A stretch of 11,103 nucleotides of DNA, taken from the NCBI GenBank assembly GCA_016926765.1, contig JAFGNY010000373.1, positions 1 to 11,103 on the forward strand, written 5' to 3'. Below the pieces are notes generated by a model. The model did not search any database and had not been told where the DNA came from. It worked only from the letters and a program-made list of their open reading frames with translations. The translations under genes were made by a program, and so were the position numbers. Source of the stretch: Bacteroidales bacterium. GTDB lineage: Bacteria > Bacteroidota > Bacteroidia > Bacteroidales > FEN-979. Positions within the stretch are counted from its first letter, which is position 1. Every line of letters starts with the position of its first letter. This document shows positions 1-7,213 of this stretch, piece by piece.

Positions 1-2792
1 ACCCGGAAGGAGGTGAGGTTCTGGAAGAAATGGGTGCCCTGACTCGGATCGATCCGGTAGTTCTCGAGGCTGGATTCCACGATGAGACGCGCTGCCGAGA
101 TCTGAGGCCACCGGATAGGTATTCCCAGCCACGGGTCGCTCGATCCCCAACGTCCGGGGCCGATCAGGATGTAATTCTTGTTTTCCGCCACGAAACGGTT
201 GTTGATCTCTTCGAGCTGGGGAGCAAGCTGCAGGCTTTTCGAAGCATCAAAGACATCTGGTTTGATATAAATGATATCGGCAATATCAGTGATGATCCCA
301 TTCCCCAGCGCAGCATTTGAGATCAGAATCGTATCCTGCTGCTGAATGGTTTCAGGGTTGAGATGAATGGTCTCATCACGCCCGGCAATAGGACGGATCT
401 GGAGAACGCTGAACAACCGTGGCTCGCCTTTTGGGACATCCAGATGAACAGCAAACTCAATTTCCACCGGCGTGTTCATCTCCTTTTGCCCGATCTCCAG
501 TAGCTCCTGCAAGATGGTTGCCAGGGGAAACGTGCCGTGGTTAAGAATATTGGAAAAGGTGATCAGCCGTTTGCCGGTTGCCAGCATTCCATCCCTGATT
601 GAGTGGGAATTGTAATCGTAGGTTGAGGCAACCAGTTTCAACGCTGAATCGCCTTCGGCATCCTTGATTTTAAGTTTCAGCAGATTGATCGTTTCGTCGC
701 AATCGGGATGAAAACTATCGGGATTCAGATCCAGGGCATAAAAGATCTTCTGTGTTTCGGTAAGCGCCAGTTCAGGGGTAGAGAGCTGTAAGATCTTTTT
801 CGGGTAGCGGGGCGAGAACCGGATCCCATTTCCCCCATCAACAATATACTTTCCCAATCCAAAAGCGATATTGGCGATGCCATCGTTCGGATGCTCCGGG
901 GCAATCGGATAAAAGTTGATGGACCGTGCCACACCTGATACTGTCGGATAAAACCGGCCAGTATATTGTTTCCCTGTGACCTCCTGGAGGACAATCGCCA
1001 TCTTTTCCTCATCAATCATGTTCAGTGTGGCAGCCATGTAGGCTTTGCTGTCGTGAAAAAAGGCTGAGGCATATACGCTTTTGATAGCTTCACTCAATTT
1101 CTCGATCATCATCCGGTCATTGAACCGGATGTTCGGGATCATATAGGTGGAGTAAATTCCAGCAAACGGCTGATAATGTGAATCTTCTAAAAGTGACGAG
1201 GATCTGACCGCCACAGGATTGCGGATGCAGGTGATGAATTTATACAGATCTTCATGGATCTGAAACGGAATCCTGGCAGTCACAAAATGATCCAGGATTT
1301 CCCGGTCGGTGCGGTTAGACAGGGCAATTTCATAGAGATTATTCTCTTCCATGAATTCATCAAAAACATCGGTTCCGATGACCACAGTCCGGGGTATCGA
1401 AACAATTACGCCAGGATATTTGTCAGTGAGTCTGTTCCGTTTGATCAGAGAATCGAGAAACGCTAACCCTCTTGCCTTCCCTCCAATGGATCCCTGTCCG
1501 ATCCGGCCGAAGTGAAGAAATTCGTCATACCGGTCGCGGTCAAAATCAGCAATCACCCCCCGGGCTTTGTTGATCCTGAATGCTGTAATGGAGTCGTAGA
1601 TATATCGTTTAGCGGCATCCATATCTCTGAACTCCGTTACGGAAACCTCGGCAAACATCTCGGCAATTGAAAACAAAGCCCTGGCATTAAGCCACTTGGA
1701 AAATCTGTTTCGTTGCATGTGATAGAGCAGGGAATCATCCGGAATCTCAAAGATCCGTTCCTGCATCGAGCGCAGATCGGCGACACGACAGATCTCTCGA
1801 CCATTCTTCGGATCAATGAAGACGAAATCACCGAACGAAAAATGTTCGTTGATATAGTTCCTTAACTCCATCGAGAGGGTCTTGGAAACCTTGTTCACAA
1901 ATCCTACCCTCATCTGGTGGGCAACATCTTTGTATTCCACATCGGACGACTGGAACAAAACGGGCATAAATTCATCTTCCGACCGGATCTTCTTTACGAA
2001 CTTGATCCCGGCAGTTTTATCGGTCTCGCCCTGGCGCTTAAAGCTGATATCGGTGATAATGCCAAGCAGGTTATTCCTGTACTTCTCCCACATTTCAACC
2101 GCCACTTCGTAGTTTGTGGCCAGTAAAATCTTCGTCCGTCCCCTCATCCTGAGCATTTTCTGATGCTCATTCAATCCTTCCGTCATGAAGGCTTTGGATT
2201 GTTTAAAGATGATTTTATAGATATTCGGAAGATAACTTGAATAGAACCGGATGGAGTCTTCCACCAGCAGAATGGCCTGCACCCCCTGCTTCACATCCTG
2301 ATCGATATTCATCTTATCCTCAATCAGCTTGATAATAGCCAGCATGATATCTGCATTGCCGAGCCAGGTAAATACGTAGTCGATGGCGCTCAGGTCTTTC
2401 TGGCTGATTTTCAGACTCGCTTCCCTGGAGAAGGGTGTCAGGGCAACAATCGGGATCCTGGGATATTTCTTTTTTATCCTGAGGGCAAGATCAAAGGTGT
2501 CCGATTTTTCAATGCTGAGCATCGAGATCACCAGCTCAACATGTTTGTCCTCCAGCACAGCAAACGCCTCCGCTTCGGATGTGACCTTGATAAACTGAGG
2601 GGGGTACCGAAGATTCAGGGAGACATATTCCATGAAGATCTGCTCGTCGATCCGGCCATCCTCCTCCAGCATAAAGGCATCATAGGTACTGGATATCAGC
2701 AGCACCTGGTAGATGCGCTTCTTCATCATCAGGTTGAATTCCGTATCCAGGAAATAATACTTTGCCGGATCCAGCTTCTTTTTTTCACTCAT
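1..2792 (-). CDS. Two-receiver + PEP/pyruvate-binding (PPDK_N) domain protein, C-terminus cut by window edge
   Basis: The frame is open from an ATG at 2792 to the left edge, giving 930 complete codons without a stop, so the C-terminus lies outside the window. Residues about 27-155 resemble a receiver domain, but the phosphoacceptor position (LVISMLSI, around residue 91) has no Asp. Residues about 171-318 form a second receiver with all key residues: E178/D179 (LVEDS), D248 (IITDIS), S282/S283 and K301. From about 430 onward lies a PPDK_N ATP-grasp-type domain: GGKARGL (437-443), AVRSS (R530), LLEDS, QPFAG (541-545), VEIEF (776-780) and LQIRPI (797-802). A GPGRWG motif (878-883) follows within WLGIPI/WPQIS context. 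The visible part has no phosphohistidine swivel domain. It starts 27 bp after the diiron gene stop and is likely cotranscribed. Such proteins are often labelled phosphoenolpyruvate synthase; the domains support only an ATP-dependent dikinase-like role, substrate unknown, probably controlled through D248. Confidence 0.88.
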   Translation of the reverse strand, partial: MSEKKKLDPAKYYFLDTEFNLMMKKRIYQVLLISSTYDAFMLEEDGRIDEQIFMEYVSLNLRYPPQFIKVTSEAEAFAVLEDKHVELVISMLSIEKSDTFDLALRIKKKYPRIPIVALTPFSREASLKISQKDLSAIDYVFTWLGNADIMLAIIKLIEDKMNIDQDVKQGVQAILLVEDSIRFYSSYLPNIYKIIFKQSKAFMTEGLNEHQKMLRMRGRTKILLATNYEVAVEMWEKYRNNLLGIITDISFKRQGETDKTAGIKFVKKIRSEDEFMPVLFQSSDVEYKDVAHQMRVGFVNKVSKTLSMELRNYINEHFSFGDFVFIDPKNGREICRVADLRSMQERIFEIPDDSLLYHMQRNRFSKWLNARALFSIAEMFAEVSVTEFRDMDAAKRYIYDSITAFRINKARGVIADFDRDRYDEFLHFGRIGQGSIGGKARGLAFLDSLIKRNRLTDKYPGVIVSIPRTVVIGTDVFDEFMEENNLYEIALSNRTDREILDHFVTARIPFQIHEDLYKFITCIRNPVAVRSSSLLEDSHYQPFAGIYSTYMIPNIRFNDRMMIEKLSEAIKSVYASAFFHDSKAYMAATLNMIDEEKMAIVLQEVTGKQYTGRFYPTVSGVARSINFYPIAPEHPNDGIANIAFGLGKYIVDGGNGIRFSPRYPKKILQLSTPELALTETQKIFYALDLNPDSFHPDCDETINLLKLKIKDAEGDSALKLVASTYDYNSHSIRDGMLATGKRLITFSNILNHGTFPLATILQELLEIGQKEMNTPVEIEFAVHLDVPKGEPRLFSVLQIRPIAGRDETIHLNPETIQQQDTILISNAALGNGIITDIADIIYIKPDVFDASKSLQLAPQLEEINNRFVAENKNYILIGPGRWGSSDPWLGIPIRWPQISAARLIVESSLENYRIDPSQGTHFFQNLTSFR

Positions 2793-2816
2793 GCCTCATG
2801 GCTTATGCCTTATGCC
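2789..2816. repeat. Heptamer tandem repeat (4 units) overlapping a start codon
   Basis: Four adjacent 7-nt units read tcatgcc, tcatggc, ttatgcc, ttatgcc on the plus strand. The leftmost unit contains the start codon of the receiver-PPDK_N gene (cat at 2790-2792). The array fills almost the whole 27-bp spacer after the diiron gene. A second, out-of-frame ATG at 2799 opens a four-codon ORF that ends in TGA at 2785-2787, across the real start. No good Shine-Dalgarno sequence is present, so unit number could affect initiation; that effect is inferred. Confidence 0.75.
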
Positions 2817-2819
2817 TGA

Positions 2820-3275
2820 TCAGTTCTCCCTCAGAATATAGTCGTCATATTCGATCTCAAACCGCATCTTGTGTTTAGATTCCTCCATTGCCAGGTGACG
2901 GAACATCTCCTGCATCCCGGGTTGTAATGCCCGGCCGGCCAGCGCCGTGTAAAGTTTAAAGGCTGCTTTCTCCTTTTTCATCGCGAGAATCAGCGCCTCT
3001 TCATAGGACATGTCCGGTGAAGGTTTTACATCCACCAGGTAGTCTGATAGTTTCAGATCCATGATGGGAGTAGTTCCGAAAACGGCAGCGCCGTTGACCT
3101 TCACATCCATCAGTTTGGCTTTATGCTTCATCTCCTCTTCGGCAAATTCATGAAAGATCTTTTTGATCTGCTCATTCCTCGACATATCAGCCAATTTCAG
3201 ATAGAAATCTATGGCTGCCTGCTCCTCCCCGATTGCAAAATCGAGGACATCGTTGATGTTATTAAAGTTGGTCAT
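2820..3275 (-). CDS. Ferritin-like diiron protein (rubrerythrin family, no rubredoxin domain)
   Basis: This 151-residue protein is a four-helix ferritin-like fold made of two similar halves. Each half has an ExxA..Y helix and an ExxH helix: E18 (EQAAIDFY) with E48xxH51 (EEEMKH), and E102 (EKAAFKLY) with E132xxH135 (MEESKH). Together these give the glutamate and histidine ligands of a non-heme diiron centre. There is no CxxC pair, so the C-terminal rubredoxin domain of classical rubrerythrin is absent. Family members act in peroxide or oxygen detoxification or in iron handling in the cytoplasm of anaerobes; the exact reaction cannot be read here. It sits between the redox complex and the receiver-PPDK_N gene, 143 bp after the former and 27 bp before the latter, so it may protect or serve the oxygen-sensitive iron-sulfur proteins upstream (inference). 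The ATG at 3275 has an A-rich leader and no Shine-Dalgarno sequence. Confidence 0.9.
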   Translation of the reverse strand: MTNFNNINDVLDFAIGEEQAAIDFYLKLADMSRNEQIKKIFHEFAEEEMKHKAKLMDVKVNGAAVFGTTPIMDLKLSDYLVDVKPSPDMSYEEALILAMKKEKAAFKLYTALAGRALQPGMQEMFRHLAMEESKHKMRFEIEYDDYILREN

Positions 3276-3309
3276 ATGGTTTTTATTTCAGTTATAGGTT
3301 AGGTTTAAC

Positions 3310-3341
3310 GTCATGGGGTCATGGAGTCATGGGGTTATGGT
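3310..3341. repeat. Octamer tandem repeat (4 units) in spacer
   Basis: Four adjacent 8-nt units read gtcatggg, gtcatgga, gtcatggg, gttatggt on the plus strand. They lie in the 143-bp spacer 3276-3418 between the large redox subunit and the diiron gene. I saw no promoter matching the Bacteroidota TTTG/TAnnTTTG pattern and no terminator hairpin there. The rest of the spacer is A/T-rich with a second octamer array at its right end. Confidence 0.7.
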
Positions 3342-3390
3342 GTTTGCATTTCTATTTACATTTTTCATTTCCCGTTTTTCGTATTTCAAT

Positions 3391-3422
3391 TTGTCCGCTT
3401 GTCCGCTGGTCCGCTTGTTCAC
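3391..3422. repeat. Second octamer tandem repeat abutting the stop codon
   Basis: Units ttgtccgc, ttgtccgc, tggtccgc are followed by a diverged fourth unit, ttgttcac. The last unit overlaps the TGA stop of the large redox subunit (3419-3421). The word differs from that of the neighbouring array at 3310-3341, so the two arose separately. Confidence 0.7.
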
Positions 3423-6400
3423 ATCCGTGCCTCGAATTCCTCCTCGAACCGTTTCACCAGGTAATCGCATCCATAGTTGAATGAACGATTGGAATTATCT
3501 TCTGTTGTGCAGGTAAGAGTGAGTTTGTCGGCCGGTATTTCCTCTTCCGTTTGTGGAAGGAGCCGGATGATCTCCGGAAAGACATCTTCACGACTCTCCA
3601 GTCCATTCAGACCGAACCGTTTGAGAATGTGGATCAGTTGCTCGGTGGAATCCATCCCCAGCCGCGATGGAAGGACCTTTTCAAAGGAAAGGATTACTTT
3701 CTGTGTGTTGGAAAAGGTGCCACCAATTTCGGATGGGAATGAACCAGGTAAAATCAGGTCGGCGGTTTTGGCGGTATCCGTCATGAAGTAATCCTGGACC
3801 ACCTTAAACGGAACCTGCCCGATCAAACCGGCATATCTCCCCGTGATGTCGCATCCCACAGGATCTTCTCCAAAGATAAAGATATTCCTGATCTTCCCTT
3901 TCATCAGTTTTTGGTTCAATCCTTGCGGAGCTTCACCCGGAAGAGAGTCCACCTGCCACACCTCTTTCAGTTTATTCAGGTAAGCCTGGTCGGTTAATGA
4001 TCTGCCACCCACACCGAAATTGCTGTCAATTCCCATGTCAAACAAGCCCTGGGCATTGTTCTTCTCTTTCAGGACGATCAGGCCATTGGCCGTTTTCCCG
4101 AGTTTCCCGGTAATCATAGCCAGGTTCATCAGGGCGAGGGCGCCATTTCCTGAAACCTCTTTCTCTGAAAAAAGAATGATCCCGTTCAGTTCGTTATTGT
4201 ATTCCCGGGCAAAATCCCTGATGACCTCTTCAGTCACCCCGGCTTTTGCCACGAGTCCGGAATAATCTTCGTTCTTCATCTGCTCCCTGTAATGATCGAG
4301 GCCTTCGACACGGTCACGCAGGAACAATGCATTCTCCATCTTATTTGCCAGCAGATGATGGTTTACCGCTTTGATAAAATAGTAAAAAGAATTCACCCTG
4401 ATGACCTGGTCCGCTTTATGGGACATCGTGCTCTTTTCATGAGTAGTGACGACGACAACAGGGACCTTTTTCATCATCCGCGCATTGCTCACCATAAAAC
4501 CTGCTACCGCATTATCGCGGTTAATTTCTGAACCGATCAGGTAAATCCTTGAAGCCTGTTTGATCTCGCCCAGGGAGGCATTCATTGATTCATCCATCCG
4601 GTATCCTTCTCCCCTGTTGAAGTAATGGAAGCTCGCAATATTTGCTGTCTTGGCTCCGGCGCGGGCCAGTTTCTGGATCAGGTACAACTCTTCATTGGTG
4701 AGGCGTGCACCGGCAAAAAAAGCATTCTCATCCGGATCGACACCCCTGATTTTCTCCCGGATGATCTGAAAAGCCTCTTCAAATGTGATCTTCTCAAAGG
4801 TTCCGTTGAGCCGTCTCATCGGAGAGGTGATCCGGCTTCTGTCGTTCAGATAGGTATAACCAAATCGCGGGAACCGGCAAATATTCCCCTCTTCGTTGAC
4901 CACTCCCGGGTTCCCGCTGACATTCATCACAAAGCCATTGAGGTGATTCAGATTCAGCGAACAACCGATTGAGCAGTAGTTGCAACTGGTTTCGGCAGGA
5001 GTTGTATGAACAGGGCCGGGTTTGAAGAGTACGTTTTCACTGATCGCTCCGGTGGGACAAGCAGAGATACACATCCCGCAGGATTCACAAGAGGTATCCT
5101 GCAGGGAATCTCCCAGACTCGGGGCGACAAAGGTTTCAAACCCCCGGTTAACGAGGCCAAGGGCATTCGCACCGACTACCTCCCGGCAGATGCGGACGCA
5201 TCTCGAGCAGAGGATGCATTTGTTGTTATCGATTTCAATATAAGGATGTCTGAAATCAACCCGGTACTCCTTGAAATTTCCGGTAAAGGCCTTCTGGTCC
5301 GCATTGTATTCGGTGGCATATTGCTGCAGGTCGCAGTCGAAGAAGGCCTGGCATCCACATTCAAGACAACGCTGAGTTTCATGATAAGCCACCTCCTCGT
5401 TTTCATAACCCAGTTCTACTTCATCGAAATTCATCCGCCGGTTAGCCTCAAGTACCGGCATCTCCTCACGTAACTGTTGATGATAGTGACCGATATAATC
5501 TTCTTTTTCCTGTTTCTTGAAATGCTCCCGCATGCTGGTAAAGGGTTTCTTCAGCGGGACGATCTCTTCGCCCATGAGGTACTGGTTAGCGCTGTGGGCA
5601 GCGATTTTTGCCTGCGCGATGGCTTCGATGATGGTTGCCGGTCCGGTTACCCCATCTCCGGCTGCAAATACAGAAGGGATCCCAGTCTGAAGTGTATGCC
5701 TGATCACATCAATATCACCCCACTTATTGATTTTCAACTCCCCTTCTGCGGCATGTGCATTGATATCATCGATAAAGTTGACATCGGTTTTTTGTCCGAT
5801 TGCCGCCAGGATATAATCCACCTGAATATCAAATTCCGACCCTTCAACCGGCAACGGTCTGCGCCGCCCCGAAGCATCGGGTTCCCCCAGTTCCATCCGG
5901 ATACAGGTCACTGACGTTACCTCTCCCCCGGCATTTTTATTGATCTGTTTCGGGAGGGTCAGAAACAGGTATTCCACCCCTTCGAGTTTCGATTCATGAA
6001 TTTCGATCGGATTTGCCGGCATCTCCTTTTCCGTCCGACGGTAGATCACGTATACTTTATCGGCATTACACCGCACAGAAGTCCGGCAGCAATCCATGGC
6101 TGTATTCCCTCCCCCTACAACGGCGATGGTTTTCCCGCTGAAATCATATCGCTGTTCTGTCACTTCCATATTTTTCAGGAAGTCGATTCCCGAGAAAACA
6201 TTCTCGGCATCATCTCCTTCACATCCGACCCCCGTTCCGGTTTGTGATCCGATGGTAAGAACCGTGGCGTCATAGTGATCAGCAATCTCTTTATAACTCA
6301 GGTTCTCTCCCAGCTTCCGGTTATAGAAAATCCGGACACCCAGGTCGGTGATATTTTTCACCTCCTGATCGAGGATGTCGTTGGGGAGCCGGTATTCAGG

Positions 6401-7120
6401 AATTCCATACCGCAACCAGCCTCCCGGATGGGCAGCGGCTTCGAAGATATCTACCTGATGTCCCTGTACCTGCATAAAATAACCCACAGACAATCCGCCG
6501 GGACCCGCTCCGATCACAGCCACTTTTTTTCCGGTAGAGGATTGGAGTTCGGGTACGAATTTATCCGCTGATGCCAGGTCAAAGTCGGCTGCAAATCGTT
6601 TCAGGTAGTCAATTCCAACGGCAGCCCCTTCATCCAGCAGGTTCCGCCGGCACTCTTTTTCGCAGGGGCGGACACAGACGCGACCACAGATGGCCGGCAA
6701 CGGGTTGGTCTTTTTGATCAGGGCGATGGCATCGGAGTAGAGTCCTTTTTCAATCAGTGAAATATATCCCTGAACGTCAACGCCAGCCGGACAGGTTTGT
6801 TTGCAAGGGCCGATACAGTCGGCATAGTGATTGCTCAACATCAGCTCGAGCGCCATTTTGCGTGATTTCCGGATGGATTCATTGTACGTCGTGATCTTCA
6901 TCCCTTCCGTGATCCTGGTCGAGCAGGAGGGCTGATGCCCCCGCATGCCCTCTACCTCAACCACGCAAACAAAGCAGGAGGAATAGGGCTCAAGCCGTTC
7001 ATCATTGCACAGTGTGGGTATTTCAATCCCATTTCGGGCAGCCAGTTGCAGGATGGTCTCGCCAGGGATCCCTTTTACGATTTTACCGTCTAATATGATG
7101 TTTAAAGATTGGTCGGACAT
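3419..7120 (-). CDS. NuoG/FdhA-like iron-sulfur subunit with inserted GltD/NfnB-type NADP(H) flavoprotein; predicted Stn-like transhydrogenase subunit
   Basis: This is a 1233-residue multidomain electron-transfer protein. Domains in order: an N-terminal [2Fe-2S] ferredoxin fold (C38, C49, C52, C66); a GltD-type double [4Fe-4S] region (C102/C106/C110 and C145/C149/C153/C157); a FAD/NAD(P) oxidoreductase (FAD motif GAGPGG 204-209, second nucleotide motif GGGNTAMD 336-343, YRR 360-362 typical of NADP(H) binding in GltD/NfnB, AAGDG 486-490); a small Cys motif (C585, C588, C590, C596); two ferredoxin-type [4Fe-4S] sites (C635/C638/C641/C645 and C678/C681/C684/C688); and a molybdopterin-oxidoreductase-like domain from about 707 with its own [4Fe-4S] site (C713, C716, C720, C748). 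That last domain looks inactive: FdhA Cys/Sec is replaced by Phe (about F831), the CxK lysine is absent (CRFPRFG), and the dinucleotide-binding C-terminal domain is missing. With its two upstream partners it probably links NADPH to the NADH/ferredoxin module. No membrane segments are seen. Confidence 0.88.
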   Translation of the reverse strand: MSDQSLNIILDGKIVKGIPGETILQLAARNGIEIPTLCNDERLEPYSSCFVCVVEVEGMRGHQPSCSTRITEGMKITTYNESIRKSRKMALELMLSNHYADCIGPCKQTCPAGVDVQGYISLIEKGLYSDAIALIKKTNPLPAICGRVCVRPCEKECRRNLLDEGAAVGIDYLKRFAADFDLASADKFVPELQSSTGKKVAVIGAGPGGLSVGYFMQVQGHQVDIFEAAAHPGGWLRYGIPEYRLPNDILDQEVKNITDLGVRIFYNRKLGENLSYKEIADHYDATVLTIGSQTGTGVGCEGDDAENVFSGIDFLKNMEVTEQRYDFSGKTIAVVGGGNTAMDCCRTSVRCNADKVYVIYRRTEKEMPANPIEIHESKLEGVEYLFLTLPKQINKNAGGEVTSVTCIRMELGEPDASGRRRPLPVEGSEFDIQVDYILAAIGQKTDVNFIDDINAHAAEGELKINKWGDIDVIRHTLQTGIPSVFAAGDGVTGPATIIEAIAQAKIAAHSANQYLMGEEIVPLKKPFTSMREHFKKQEKEDYIGHYHQQLREEMPVLEANRRMNFDEVELGYENEEVAYHETQRCLECGCQAFFDCDLQQYATEYNADQKAFTGNFKEYRVDFRHPYIEIDNNKCILCSRCVRICREVVGANALGLVNRGFETFVAPSLGDSLQDTSCESCGMCISACPTGAISENVLFKPGPVHTTPAETSCNYCSIGCSLNLNHLNGFVMNVSGNPGVVNEEGNICRFPRFGYTYLNDRSRITSPMRRLNGTFEKITFEEAFQIIREKIRGVDPDENAFFAGARLTNEELYLIQKLARAGAKTANIASFHYFNRGEGYRMDESMNASLGEIKQASRIYLIGSEINRDNAVAGFMVSNARMMKKVPVVVVTTHEKSTMSHKADQVIRVNSFYYFIKAVNHHLLANKMENALFLRDRVEGLDHYREQMKNEDYSGLVAKAGVTEEVIRDFAREYNNELNGIILFSEKEVSGNGALALMNLAMITGKLGKTANGLIVLKEKNNAQGLFDMGIDSNFGVGGRSLTDQAYLNKLKEVWQVDSLPGEAPQGLNQKLMKGKIRNIFIFGEDPVGCDITGRYAGLIGQVPFKVVQDYFMTDTAKTADLILPGSFPSEIGGTFSNTQKVILSFEKVLPSRLGMDSTEQLIHILKRFGLNGLESREDVFPEIIRLLPQTEEEIPADKLTLTCTTEDNSNRSFNYGCDYLVKRFEEEFEARM

Positions 7121-7138
7121 TATTCTTGTTTTTTACTG

Positions 7139-7160
7139 TTTTTGGTTTCTTTTTGGTTTC
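7139..7160. repeat. 11-nt exact direct repeat (2 units)
   Basis: The word tttttggtttc occurs twice in direct succession, 7139-7149 and 7150-7160. It lies in the leader of the large redox subunit, about 20 bp upstream of its ATG at 7120. On the coding strand it reads as two GAAACCAAAAA units. No known binding-site family is recognised. Confidence 0.7.
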
Positions 7161-7172
7161 TGTAAACCCATC

Positions 7173-7205
7173 ACGTAGGGGCAACCGGACCGGTTGCCCC
7201 TACGT
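7173..7205. repeat. 33-bp perfect palindrome, REP-like intergenic element
   Basis: Two 16-bp arms (7173-7188 and 7190-7205, core CGTAGGGGCAACCGG) are exact reverse complements around a single base at 7189. It lies between the NuoF-like stop (7214) and the large-subunit start (7120). Neither strand has a T-run after the hairpin, so it is not a typical intrinsic terminator. The GTAGGGGC...GCCCCTAC core resembles short palindromes dispersed through many bacterial genomes, so a REP-type element is the best guess. It could also stabilise or process the operon mRNA. Confidence 0.75.
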
Positions 7206-7213
7206 TGGAAATG

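Noticed and set aside
1..2792. Annotation as PEP synthase
   Set aside because: Only the ATP-binding N-terminal domain type is visible. The paralogue with an intact C-terminus lacks the phosphohistidine and PEP-binding domains.
3276..3418. Promoter for the diiron gene
   Set aside because: I looked for the Bacteroidota TTTG/TAnnTTTG pattern on the minus strand and found no convincing pair.
5006..5914. Plus-strand open frames of 155 and 145 codons
   Set aside because: Both are antisense to the FeS and flavoprotein domains of the 1233-residue protein and have no recognisable motifs.
3419..7120. Annotation as active formate dehydrogenase or as HydA hydrogenase
   Set aside because: The Cys/Sec metal ligand and dinucleotide-binding domain are missing, and there are no H-cluster cysteine motifs.
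7173..7205. Rho-independent terminator
   Set aside because: The stem is strong, but no T-run follows on either strand, and it lies between genes that appear cotranscribed.
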